Shown here: positions 57,101 to 64,000 of the stretch, in pieces
Numbering within the stretch: position 1 is the stretch's first letter
Layout: every line of letters begins with the position of its first letter
DNA from: Trebouxia sp. TZW2008
Taxonomy: Eukaryota > Chlorophyta > Trebouxiophyceae > Trebouxiales > Trebouxiaceae
Assembly: GCA_002118135.1 (NCBI GenBank)
Contig: BDIU01000476.1
Coordinates: 1 to 64,000, forward strand
Direction: 5' to 3'
DNA: 64,000 bases
Program-made: the position numbers and the translations under genes
The notes under the pieces: model-generated
The model's database searches: none
Seen by the model: only the letters and a program-made list of their open reading frames with translations
What the model was told of the DNA's origin: nothing

Positions 57101-59008
57101 AAGGCTGCTCCGGGGTCTTTTGGTGCCTGCTCAAAAAATGCTTCAATCTCTGCGTCTGCAGCCTAGAATAATGCAATACAGCCGATTCATCGTGCCTGAA
57201 TTGCAAAATGCTGATGGATGGTGCCTTGTGATTGTGAAATGCATCAACATTTGCAGCATAACTGTTACTCATGACGTCAACACAACTTTTCAGTGATGAG
57301 CGTATACAGCAGCAACTGCAGCACTCCCACTGTTCATTGAATGAACGCAACTTTGTCGATGGCAACAATTATTGGAGATGAAAGGATCAAGGTGGGCATA
57401 CCGCTGCATCTGGTTCATCAGCAGGGAAAACTGGAAGGCTGCCTGGCTTGTCAGGGTCGCAGTACAGCTGCAGCTCCCTCTCTAGCTTGTCAGCACATGC
57501 CTGCAGGCAGAGTCCAAGCTCAAATACATTAGGAGCTTATTTCCTATAAACATATGATAGGATGATTATGATCTTCCTATTGTGATCATAATAATCTGGT
57601 GATGATTATTACGATCATTACAAATACACACCAGGAGCTTTGTTGACACGGAATGCAAAGTGTCGGGCTGTCATGACAAGATGGCATTGAGTATGAGATG
57701 AGACTGCTTGGTTTGTCAAGGCTTCAACACACCACAGCTCACTTCCTAGCATGTCAACACATATCTGCAAACAGTCTGCATTGAAACTGCAACAAAAGAT
57801 GCAACAAATGTCCAAGCGGCTAAACGCGCTAATGATGGCAGACATGCCTTGGATATCATTGAAGCGTTCGCAAGGGCGCAGCATGCACAGCATGCTTTGG
57901 CTCGAGTATCTTATTCCTCATATCATCTGCGGACTTTATCTCCATGTATTTAGCGATCGAGTTCCAAAGTTTATGCTTTTATGTAATGGCTGGGAGCAAA
58001 CGAGATTCAGATTTTTCCACTGAAGCTGGATTAAAGTATTTCTTATTAGGTGCCTTTTCTTCTGGACTCCTACTCTTTGGTTGCTCATTAATCTATGGCT
58101 TTACAGGTATTACTTTTTTTGCAGCAGCGCAGTATTACCTTGATGGGCATGCCAGTGCAATGGAAGCCTTGTGGAAACAGCACCTTCTTGCCACATAGTC
58201 GATGAAAGGCTGATGCAAACTCCAACTGCAGAAAAGCACAAATTTCAATCTCCTTTTTTGCATGTTTTCTGCACCTTCCTATTTTCCGCTGGCAACTTAC
58301 ACAACAGGGAGCAAACGGAACGTCACGGCATGACAGTCAGGCAGACTCATGGCTGCAACAGCCACAGACTAAAGCAGGGGGTGTGCATGCTGCAAGCTCC
58401 AGAAACATGCGTCTGACAGCAGCTGTGCAGCTGAAAAGCAGCAATGTGACACTGACATTCTTTCATATCATGCAGTGTGTAGCCAAATTGTTCTGTGACA
58501 AATGTAACGTAGGTGCATACCTTGGACAGAGAGAAGGCGTGCCCCAAGTGGAGCATACCATTCATGTAAGGGTATGGAAAATTGCCAAAGAATTTGCCAG
58601 CATCCCAAGTCTCACCTACAGATATGTAACCAAACTTGTCAGCACCAGGCAATCATGCAATGCATCTTTGTAACGCAAAGCATCATCATCATCATCATCA
58701 TCATTTTAATGCCATGCATCATGCAATGAATATCGGACATGCATCTCTGCTCTGGCTTTAGGGACAGCAACTTACCCTCTGCAGGAGCGTCAACTTCGAA
58801 CAGCTTCTCTGATTGCCAGCATAGCTGAGCTTCTGTCTGGTATCGCAATAACTCATCTCGCCTGGCAGTGCTGCCCTGACCCTGCACCGTCTAGACAAAG
58901 TCGCAACCAGCTACTAATCTCAAGGATTCAGAAAGTTCTGAGCATCTGGAAAGCTTGGTGTTGCATAAGAAGCCTTACCTCAGTGCCCTTCGTCGCTGGC
59001 ACCGTCAT
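41801..59008 (-). CDS. LARS: Leucyl-tRNA synthetase, cytosolic (eukaryote/archaeal) type
   Basis: Charges tRNA-Leu with leucine. Twenty-four exons run downward: 58979-59008, 58776-58881 (or -58890), 58521-58615, 58139-58225, 57402-57500, 56860-57026, 55995-56177, 55230-55368, 54750-54992, 54361-54430, 53733-53851, 53054-53227, 51975-52147, 50482-50743, 49996-50109, 49259-49409, 47721-47863, 46474-46544, 45663-45840, 44992-45117, 43933-44040, 43203-43337, 42536-42643 and 41801-42076. All phases fit and give about 1,118 residues, normal for the family. The HIGH motif reads HLGH in [19 protein letters not shown]. The editing domain follows ([36 protein letters not shown]). KMSKS reads NGEKMSKST. 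The family-specific C-terminus follows. Start choice is open: an in-frame ATG at 59197 would add 63 residues. Many introns hold exon copies; two hold mitochondrial DNA. Confidence 0.96.
42815..43010. repeat. Minisatellite in a leucyl-tRNA synthetase intron
   Basis: Three imperfect units of about 75 bases share GTGGCTGACAAGTGGTGACA and TGCATCA. They lie in intron 22 and do not match any exon that I can see. Confidence 0.75.
44117..44286. mobile_element. Inverted-repeat element, possible MITE
   Basis: GAGTCACTGCTTGTGGCC and AACCTT at 44119 have the inverse AAGGTTGGCCACA then GACTCA ending near 44282. The arms are about 24 bases and about 120 bases apart. It lies in intron 20. Only one copy is visible here, so a simple hairpin is also possible. 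Confidence 0.45.
44826..44888 (-). repeat. Open copy of leucyl-tRNA synthetase exon 20 tail
   Basis: These 63 bases encode [20 protein letters not shown] in one open frame between a GCTGCAG acceptor and a GTCTG donor, both at phase 0. The working exon at 44992-45117 reads [18 protein letters not shown]. Inclusion would add 21 residues without a frameshift. Confidence 0.7.
45490..45600 (-). repeat. Decayed copy of leucyl-tRNA synthetase exon 19 tail and donor
   Basis: On the plus strand, AGCTGACCTTGATGTATCT and CCCCGTACGTGCCATG match 45657-45703 of the working exon end. The copy is about 130 bases downstream in transcription order and keeps the donor. Confidence 0.8.
45905..46110 (-). repeat. 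Two decayed copies of leucyl-tRNA synthetase exon 19 head
   Basis: Two near-identical blocks of about 115 bases (GTTGAGTATCAGGCTCTC and GTTGAGTACCAGGCTCTC, then AAAAAGGCAGCACAA) each carry the CAAAGACC-TGCA junction of exon 19. They lie upstream of the working exon at 45663-45840. Confidence 0.75.
46984..47144. mobile_element. MITE with long terminal inverted repeats, copy 2
   Basis: This 161-bp element begins TACAGTAAACTCTCTTTG and ends ACAACAAGAATTTACTGTA. Its interior shares TCAAGTTGTCC, CACTGCAGTCAGAATGCA and CCTTACATCGA with 13501-13675. Both ends are TA. Confidence 0.82.
47560..47690 (-). repeat. Copy of leucyl-tRNA synthetase exon 17 tail, with CAG/CTG run
   Basis: The plus-strand block with TGCCTTTGTCAGCAGGGTTGT matches the end and donor of exon 47721-47863. 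It abuts a run of about 16 CAG-type triplets (47640-47685). It lies downstream of the working exon. Confidence 0.8.
47920..49010 (-). repeat. Seven decayed copies of leucyl-tRNA synthetase exon 17 head
   Basis: Blocks ending near 48035, 48198, 48345, 48512, 48664, 48815 and 49010 each repeat the start of exon 47721-47863: acceptor, then codons like [20 protein letters not shown], then ADAGDGME. Spacing is 145-195 bases. The copies diverge progressively and break off inside the exon. The working, eighth copy is the last in transcription order. Confidence 0.93.
49537..49765 (-). pseudogene. nad7: Mitochondrial nad7 fragment (NUMT) in a leucyl-tRNA synthetase intron
   Basis: The minus strand encodes, without interruption, about 76 residues of NADH dehydrogenase subunit 7: [67 protein letters not shown]. 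In green algae and plants nad7 is normally in the mitochondrial genome. The block is more AT-rich than its surroundings. It lies between exons 15 and 16 and has no splice sites of its own that I can support, so it is a transferred fragment and not a gene. Confidence 0.9.
50800..51480 (-). repeat. Four decayed copies of leucyl-tRNA synthetase exon 14 head
   Basis: Copies start near 51465, 51285, 51106 and 50929, about 175-180 bases apart. All carry acceptor CAG, then codons like [19 protein letters not shown] and [10 protein letters not shown]. Each breaks off around the RVPWDPQYL codons. The working, fifth copy is 50482-50743. One copy has [10 protein letters not shown] in place of [10 protein letters not shown]. 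Confidence 0.93.
52290..52740 (-). repeat. Three decayed copies of leucyl-tRNA synthetase exon 13 head
   Basis: Copies begin near 52716, 52561 and 52350. Each keeps CAG-GTGTCAGA and codons like [14 protein letters not shown]; the middle one runs on through PEKQVM. The working exon is 51975-52147. Short acceptor-only copies (TCTGACACCTG on the plus strand) also lie at about 52193 and 52395. Confidence 0.92.
53290..53440 (-). repeat. Two copies of leucyl-tRNA synthetase exon 12 head
   Basis: 53297-53360 repeats the first 45 bases of exon 53054-53227 with its acceptor (codons like [11 protein letters not shown]). 53400-53435 is a more decayed copy. Flanking intron sequence with AAACATGCATTCA is part of the unit, which is about 110 bases long. 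Confidence 0.9.
54085..54150 (+). repeat. 66-nt near-pure G tract
   Basis: G homopolymer broken by one T. In the leucyl-tRNA synthetase transcript, which is on the other strand, it is a C tract in intron 10. The plus strand should form G-quadruplexes readily. The true length may be misassembled. Confidence 0.9.
55005..55045 (-). repeat. Copy of leucyl-tRNA synthetase exon 8 tail
   Basis: GGCTGGCTAGTTTGCCTTTGA on the plus strand matches the end of exon 55230-55368. The copy lies about 200 bases downstream in transcription order. Confidence 0.6.
55465..55540 (-). repeat. Copy of leucyl-tRNA synthetase exon 8 head
   Basis: Codons for [20 protein letters not shown] match [18 protein letters not shown] of the working exon. 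The copy lies about 160 bases upstream of it. Confidence 0.88.
56254..56440 (-). repeat. Nearly full copy of leucyl-tRNA synthetase exon 7
   Basis: This keeps the acceptor (CTGCAAGG) and codons for [20 protein letters not shown] and [12 protein letters not shown] almost unchanged, then diverges ([13 protein letters not shown] against [14 protein letters not shown]). The donor is lost. The working exon 55995-56177 is 250 bases downstream. A small fragment of the exon tail also lies at about 55890-55945. Confidence 0.92.
56506..56546. repeat. TTGCAG hexanucleotide microsatellite
   Basis: About seven GCAGTT units in leucyl-tRNA synthetase intron 6. On the plus strand each unit resembles an acceptor, but the gene is on the other strand. 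Confidence 0.85.
57080..57175 (-). repeat. Decayed copy of leucyl-tRNA synthetase exon 6 head
   Basis: GGCTGCTCCGGGGTCTTTTGG and TGCGTCTGCAGCCTAG on the plus strand match the head of exon 56860-57026. The copy lies about 110 bases upstream of it in transcription order. Confidence 0.85.
57540..57625. other. AT-rich imperfect palindrome cluster
   Basis: GATGATTATGATC, GATCATAATAATC and GATGATTATTACGATCAT lie within 70 bases and can pair with one another. The origin is unclear. It lies between the working exon 5 and its upstream copy. Confidence 0.5.
57690..57775 (-). repeat. Decayed copy of leucyl-tRNA synthetase exon 5 head
   Basis: Codons for [11 protein letters not shown] replace [11 protein letters not shown] of exon 57402-57500. 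The TGCAG acceptor is retained. It lies about 270 bases upstream of the working exon. Confidence 0.8.
57900..58116 (+). pseudogene. nad2: Mitochondrial nad2 fragment (NUMT) in a leucyl-tRNA synthetase intron
   Basis: The plus strand encodes about 72 uninterrupted residues of NADH dehydrogenase subunit 2: [20 protein letters not shown], then [20 protein letters not shown], then [17 protein letters not shown]. This is a highly conserved membrane-helix region of a mitochondrially encoded protein. The block is AT-rich against its surroundings. It runs antisense to the synthetase gene and ends about 20 bases from the donor of exon 4 (58139). Confidence 0.92.
58679..58706. repeat. ATC trinucleotide microsatellite
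   Basis: About eight CAT/ATC units in the second intron of the leucyl-tRNA synthetase gene. Confidence 0.9.
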
Positions 59009-59337
59009 CAGATGTATTTGCAGCTGCAGAATCGTAAGCTGTTTCGCTAAGGCCGTCGATTGCTCACTTCCTGGCAACGTGGCAATGATTTCTGCGGCTG
59101 ACAGCTGCAGCGAGCCCTGTCTAAGCCTGATTGTGAATGCGCTGCAGCGCGCATTCAATCGGGACGCGGTCAAGCACCGATGGGCAACTACCGGCAACTA
59201 GGCCCTAAGCTAGGGGTTTCAAACCCTAGCCCGGATCTGAAACAGCACAAAGAGTACGGGCAAAGCAGCTTGCTGCATGCTGACATTGCGCTTCCAGCAG
59301 AAAGGCATGCGTGAGGTCGTGTAGCAACTTGCAAACC
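59009..59337. promoter_or_regulatory. Divergent promoter between leucyl-tRNA synthetase and CID genes
   Basis: There are 329 bases between the two start codons, or only 140 if the synthetase starts at 59197. The stretch is CpG-rich (for example CGGGACGCGGTCAAGC). It contains the imperfect palindrome CCTAAGCTAGGGG. No TATA box is seen. Confidence 0.55.
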
Positions 59338-62260
59338 ATGGGTAGTGTCAACAACCAGGCCTTGGTCGACAAGCTGCATAATTTGAATTCTACGCAACAA
59401 AGCATTGAAACTGTATCAGCTTGGTGCAGCTTTTACCGCCGAGATGCCCGCAAAGTTGTCGCGATCTGGGAGCAGGAGTTTGTCAAGATGTCGATCGCAA
59501 AGCAGCTCGCCATGCTGTATCTGGCAAACGACATTTTGCAAAACAGTCGAAAGAAAGGCCCGGAATTCGTGCATGAGTTCTACAAAACGCTGCCGAGAGC
59601 TGTCAAGCACATGCTGAAACACGGCGACGAGAAGGTCAAAAGGTCCGTCAACAGGATGGTGGATATTTGGGAAGATAGAAAGGTCAGTCCTCAGCCTGCT
59701 GCTGACTTGCCCTCGCGTGTTGATCTCCTAGAAATGGAGGTTTTGCACACCAGGTGTTTGGTAACAGCGGGACCAGGCCGTTCCGAGAGGTGGCAGCTGA
59801 GGCAGAGACACCAAAGCGTGCAAGTAGTGGCGTCACACAGCAGGCAGAAGCAAGCACTCCAGCAAAGTTTCAAGCGCTTGAGCCACTTGCAGATGTATTG
59901 AGCGAAGCTCGCAGTGCCTCAGTCAAGAGCGATGCTCTCACTCAGATGGTGCTGCACCTGGACGAGGCACGCTGCTGCTCGATGTCTTCTCTGCACAGTG
60001 CAGAACAAAGCCATCACGCAATTTTGCCTTGACCGCAAGCGTCTGTGCTTACGCTCCATGTGCCTTTTTGGCTGTCATCGCACTTGGTCCATCAACTGGC
60101 GTGCTCAAGCATGCAAAGGCTTGTCCTCTGTGGCTGCTTACTTCTGCAAAGCTACTCATGCATCAATGAGGCATGCAAGAAACAAGCATGCCTGCCAAAG
60201 CCTGTGATCATCAGACACTGTTTGTGGCACAGGGCATGGTCAGCACTGGCACACCATCAGAGCTGTTGGCAGCAGGGCAGCTACTCAAGCAGTACCACGG
60301 CTCCCTGCAAGCCCAGCTCAGCAGACATCAGCATGCTGCACACATCCTCCAGGCAATGCTGAGCGAGCAGGTAACCCTTGATACCACCGCGCAGTGAAGA
60401 CACCATGCAGACAATGCTGAACGAGCAGGTCCACATTGATCTCCAACCTGCAGCACACCGTTCTTGTCAGCTCGATGACCTGTGTGTATAGCCAAGATAA
60501 GATCATTGTATGTTTCCATGCTGCACTTGCCAACAATATGCACATGTCTGATGCACTCTGTGACAATTGCTTTGTCATGTTCTACGAGTATATCTACATC
60601 ACAAGGGCTAAAGCAATGACAGCTTTAATGGCTGGCTGTTCAGGAAGAAAGCGCACAAACAGTGCAGCAGCAGCTTGAGGGCGCTCAGCAGCAGCAAGAA
60701 TTAGTTCAGGAGCGGCTCAGACACAGCAGTGCACCTGTCCAACAGGCACAACCTTCCTCTAGCGCCCTGGCAGGCAACCATGCCTATCCTCAACCAGCCA
60801 CATATCAGCATGACCAGACATATGACCAGTCTCAGAACAGCCACGACCAGGCGTATTTGAACGGTCAGGCCTACTCAGAAGCTCAGCATGCACAGCATGA
60901 TCAAGGGGCAGAAGCTGACATGGACTTTGAGCCTCCTGGGAGTGCTAAAGGGGACCCGTCAGAGGACCCCTTTGAATGGGAAGGGGGGTCAGACAGGCCT
61001 GAGATTGGTCAAGATTCACAGCAAGGGCAACAGCAAGGGCAGGGTGAAGATGAGCTGTATACACCCAGCCTGCCTGCAGAGCCTTCTGGCTCCTATATGG
61101 CTGACCCAAGCTTACAGCGTGAGCGCCGCCTGACATGCTATTTGTGCTGTTTGTTATCAGCTTTTCATTTGCTACATCTGGGTGCTTTGCCAGATGTGTT
61201 CCTGGCCGCCTGCGCTACTTTGCATGCGAAGTGGGTACCAGCAGATGCCAGATGGAAGCCGTGAGTGCTATGCTTTCAAGGCTGTCAACACAAGGGGGTT
61301 ACAGCGTGACCGCCTGCTGAGATGCTACTGCTGTGATGCTACTGCAAAGCATCCTGATGTGCTGCCTGCGCTATCTTGCATGCAGTTTGATTGTTGCATG
61401 CGCAGACCCATTGACACAAAAGGTGGCAGACAGAAAGGGCACACCTCATGCACCCATGCTGACAAACAACGCATAGTATGGATCAAAGGTCCCAGCAGAA
61501 AGCTTGCACGCATTTATTGCGATTTTGAAATGGATCGCTCTGTCATGCCTATATCACCGCTGCCAATACCATGAGGCTGGGTCAAATCAGTCCTTTGCCT
61601 CATGCTGCATCGCATTATATGCAGTCAATGGAGCAGCATTTGGAGATGCTGGTAGTAAAGAAGATACAAATGATGGTGCTGGAGAGGAGGCTGTGCCATC
61701 CAATGCCTTTGCAGGTGTCCTGGCAGCATTCCAGGGCATGTCAAAGGTGAGCATGCATGTGCAGACTACGTCAGAAGGCAACTTAAGAACTTGCTGCAAG
61801 ACCATTGCTAGGCTCATCCTTTGGCATGAGTCAATTTCTGTGGACATGCTCTTGCTCCAGATACAAAATGCAAGCTCAGGCATGCAATTACAAGCATGCA
61901 TTGTGTTCTGCACAGCGTAGCTGCGTGTAATAGCTGCACAGTGCAGGCAAGGTGTCAGTGCAGGCAAGGTTTCTTTCCAGCAGTGCAGTGTTGTGAGCTG
62001 AGCCCTTGATCTGCGTTCGCATCAGCTGCCTGGACAAAATTGGTCATGGTGCTTGTTGCTGCTGGTTTGCAAGTTTCCTAAGCTGTGTCGCGGCACGTGT
62101 ACAGGAACAAATTAGCGCAATTGGTCTAAATCTGGAGGCGTATCAGCAGCCTGCTGCCCCAGATCCAAACGAGTTTCTGGCTGATCAGATTACAAACTCA
62201 TCAAAAGCTGCTGAAGAGTATGATCCAGAGGACTTGTATGACCCTTCAGAAAACGTGTGA
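59338..62260 (+). CDS. CID-domain protein, RPRD1/Rtt103 type (RNA polymerase II CTD binding)
   Basis: CID proteins bind the phosphorylated C-terminal repeats of RNA polymerase II and act in 3'-end processing and termination. Exons: 59338-59682, 59754-59948, 60233-60370, 60644-61118, 61625-61746 and 62105-62260, all in phase, giving about 476 residues. The CID fills exon 1: LVDKLHNLNSTQQSIETVSA, AWCSFYRRDARKVVAIWEQE, LAMLYLANDILQNSRKKGPE and NRMVDIWEDRKVF. A helical region follows (AGQLLKQYHGSLQAQLSR), then a Gln/Ser/Tyr-rich stretch, an acidic block (GEDELYTPSLP) and an acidic C-terminus (EEYDPEDLYDPSENV). The start ATG has a good ACCATGG context. The end of exon 2 and the start of exon 3 are the least certain joins. 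The donor of exon 3 is repeated at 60411-60430. Confidence 0.88.
61295..61330 (+). repeat. Short copy of CID gene exon 4 tail and donor
   Basis: TTACAGCGTGACCGCCTGC and GAGATGCTA repeat TTACAGCGTGAGCGCCGCC and GACATGCTA at 61112-61140, which include the exon 4 donor. It is about 30 bases long, downstream of the working exon. Confidence 0.7.
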
Positions 62261-63215
62261 CCAAGACCTACGCTGCAATTGCAAGCCTGTACCACTAGCT
62301 TTGATGTTGTCAGTTCAGAGTGAATTTGCTTCAGCGGTCATCACAGTCAACAAGTTTCTGCTGGTAGCAGAGCAGCAGGGCCTATGTGTTTGCGTGTCAC
62401 AAGCAGCATAGAGTCAACGTTTATTGCTTTTACATTACACAGGGGTATTTTCAGTCAGCAGGCAGCAGTGTTTCAGTGATAGCAATTATACCAGATCAGC
62501 TCACAGTATGCCACAAAATTAATGACTGAAAAAAGTCGTGATGGGTGATGCTGACATTGCGTCTCGTTGAATCCACAGCAACTCCTGTGGTCAGTCATGC
62601 TGAGCGTGCACCTGAGTTCTGATTTGGTTGTGAGTGTCTTGACCCAGGACCTACTTGCTGCCAGCTGCAGCGAACAGCAGTAGCATGCATCACATGCATG
62701 TGATGTGACATGTGGCGATGCTTACAAGTCGCCCACACCTCAGCATTTACGCAAATTGACAAACTTTGTCAAGTCAGCTAAGGTCACATACATCACATGA
62801 AATACAAAACTCAACATGGACGTCTTGACCACAAACATCGCAACACAACTTTTACTGAAACTTAGCATACAACTGTGTCAAGGCCGATGCAAGCGGCTTG
62901 AGCGTCTGAGACCTTGGGCTGAGCTGACTTCTTGCTGTGTCTCAGGAATGGTCTGAGCAATTGCAAGACTGACTGTGCGCCGTTTGCCAGTGTGCCTGCA
63001 ATAGTTGTCACCAGCCTGAATGAGTCACATTGGCCTTGACAATGCTGATGGTCTCATGACTTTGTGGAGATGACACCCTGCAAGCTTGGTTGGTGCAAGA
63101 CTACCTTTCGAAGGGCATACTCACAGGGACAGTTGAATGCTAAGCACTGATGTGGTCTGGCTTCAACTTGCAGACAAGCAACAGACTGTCGACAATGCAT
63201 TAGTCACACAGATTG
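62261..63215. other. Spacer between convergent genes
   Basis: This holds the 3' end of the CID gene and either intron or 3' end of the minus-strand gene that follows. I see no further coding region. CATCACATGCATGTGATG at 62690-62707 is a perfect palindrome. Confidence 0.5.
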
Positions 63216-63219
63216 TCAA

Positions 63220-63600
63220 GATGCATACCTAGCCATGCTCTGATGAGCAGTAGAGACAGCTGCAGCAGCATGCTGCACAACTGCTGGAGTTGTCTGAGCT
63301 GGAGCAACCAAGCCTGTGCCACTCTGCCTGCGGGCTGCACTGCGAGTCAAGCGCTCCTGAATGGAAGGCAGGGGAGCTGACAAATCACACATAGGGCTGT
63401 TTCCAAGGAGGCCTGGGCTGCATGACAAGGGGATGCTGACAGAGGGGCTGTGCTGGGCAGTGGCCCCTGAGGCAGGGCTGAATCCATCGTCTGTGGTGGC
63501 AAAGAGCTGGCGCCGGCTTGGAGAGCTCCTGGGAGTTGAGCAGTCCTCATCTTCCTTGGCAAGGTTGCTAACGCGTTCACTCCTCCTGCATGCCTCAGGG
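63220..63600 (-). CDS. Exon of an unidentified Ser/Pro-rich protein gene (partial)
   Basis: One open stretch on the minus strand, apparently an internal exon, encodes about 125 residues between a possible acceptor (CCCTGAG or TGCAG near 63595-63605) and a GTATGC donor near 63230. It includes SERVSNLAKEDEDCSTPRSS, PSRRQLFATTDDGFSPASG, NSPMCDLSAPLPSIQERLTR and VVQHAAAAVSTAHQSMA. TP, SP and RR motifs suggest a phosphorylated, disordered regulatory protein. I recognise no domain. The rest of the gene lies beyond the window or in exons I could not join. Confidence 0.4.
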
Positions 63601-64000
63601 TACGTGAACAAATGAACAAAATAAAACTGAAGGATTTTTAAAAATCTGATATGAGTCAATGCATGAATGCCCCAACAAAGATATATAAGCATGAGATGTA
63701 TGTCTTGAAACCAGCGTTGTGAAATAGCCATTGCACAAGCAAAGCGCAGTCATGCAGCTTGTTCCCGGTATGGTGTGGTGCTGTTCTGTGGATGTTGGCT
63801 ACTGGTGCAGTGGGTGCACCTGGTCTGAGGATTGGCAGAACAGCAGGAGCAGCTGGCTGAAGCTGTATAGCTGATCAGCTGGTGCAGCAGTCAAGCAATC
63901 AAGTGCACCTGGCCTATTTGCAGACAGCATGTGCAGTCACGCTTGTTCTTATAGCACGAGCTGAAAGAAAAAGGGTATGCTTAGCCAAGGCAGAACCAAC
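63601..64000. other. Unassigned sequence at the window end
   Basis: Probably an intron of the minus-strand gene at 63220-63600. Direct repeats around CTGATCAGCTGGTGCAGCAG (63872) and similar blocks are present, but I cannot link them to an exon. Confidence 0.35.

Noticed and set aside
57944..58198. An 84-residue plus-strand reading frame as a nuclear complex I gene
   Set aside because: The nad2-like part has no start, end or splice context of its own and lies inside another gene's intron. The last 27 residues are just intron sequence and exon 4 read antisense.
1..64000. Bacterial-style operons or a mobile island
   Set aside because: All genes have spliceosomal introns and eukaryotic functions; strands alternate without functional grouping.

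Overview
The window is nuclear DNA from a photosynthetic eukaryote, most likely a chlorophyte green alga; a trebouxiophyte is my guess and rests on style only. The evidence is eleven intron-rich genes with GT-AG introns, a nuclear gene for the chloroplast ATP synthase delta subunit, a fused aspartokinase-homoserine dehydrogenase, an organelle RAP-domain protein, fragments of plant-type mitochondrial nad2 and nad7, and TGTAA 3'-end signals. I joined exons by hand. Unless an entry says otherwise, every junction keeps frame and phase.

Layout. 1-3294 (-): 5' part of a Cactin splicing-factor gene, cut by the window edge. 3647-14046 (+): bifunctional aspartokinase-homoserine dehydrogenase, 14 exons. 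14469-19034 (+): helical-repeat protein with a C-terminal RAP domain. 20373-22503 (-): cytosolic ribosomal protein L10a (uL1). 22848-26770 (+): conserved protein of unknown function, 8 exons. 27888-35914 (-): CRC (TSO1/LIN54) DNA-binding protein. 36944-39329 (+): small membrane protein of unknown function. 40099-41201 (-): chloroplast ATP synthase delta subunit. 41801-59008 (-): cytosolic leucyl-tRNA synthetase, 24 exons over 17 kb. 59338-62260 (+): CID (RNA polymerase II CTD-interacting) protein of the RPRD1/Rtt103 type. 63220-63600 (-): one exon of an unidentified gene. These are mostly unlinked housekeeping functions, with no sign of an operon or gene cluster.

The striking property is how the introns are built. 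Almost every gene except the ATP synthase delta gene carries direct, decayed copies of its own exon ends inside the adjoining introns, from one to eight per junction. Copies of an exon's 5' end with its acceptor lie upstream of the working exon; copies of an exon's 3' end with its donor lie downstream. This is what tandem duplication of a segment spanning a splice junction would leave. The largest arrays are leucyl-tRNA synthetase exon 17 (eight copies including the working one), aspartokinase exon 12 (six), leucyl-tRNA synthetase exon 14 (five) and exon 13 (four), and aspartokinase exon 10 (four). In the RAP gene the process appears to have made real new exons: three exact 120-nt in-frame exons plus a fourth shorter one. 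Two mitochondrial inserts (nad7, nad2), a MITE pair, a SINE-like family and a 66-nt near-pure G tract also sit in the introns.
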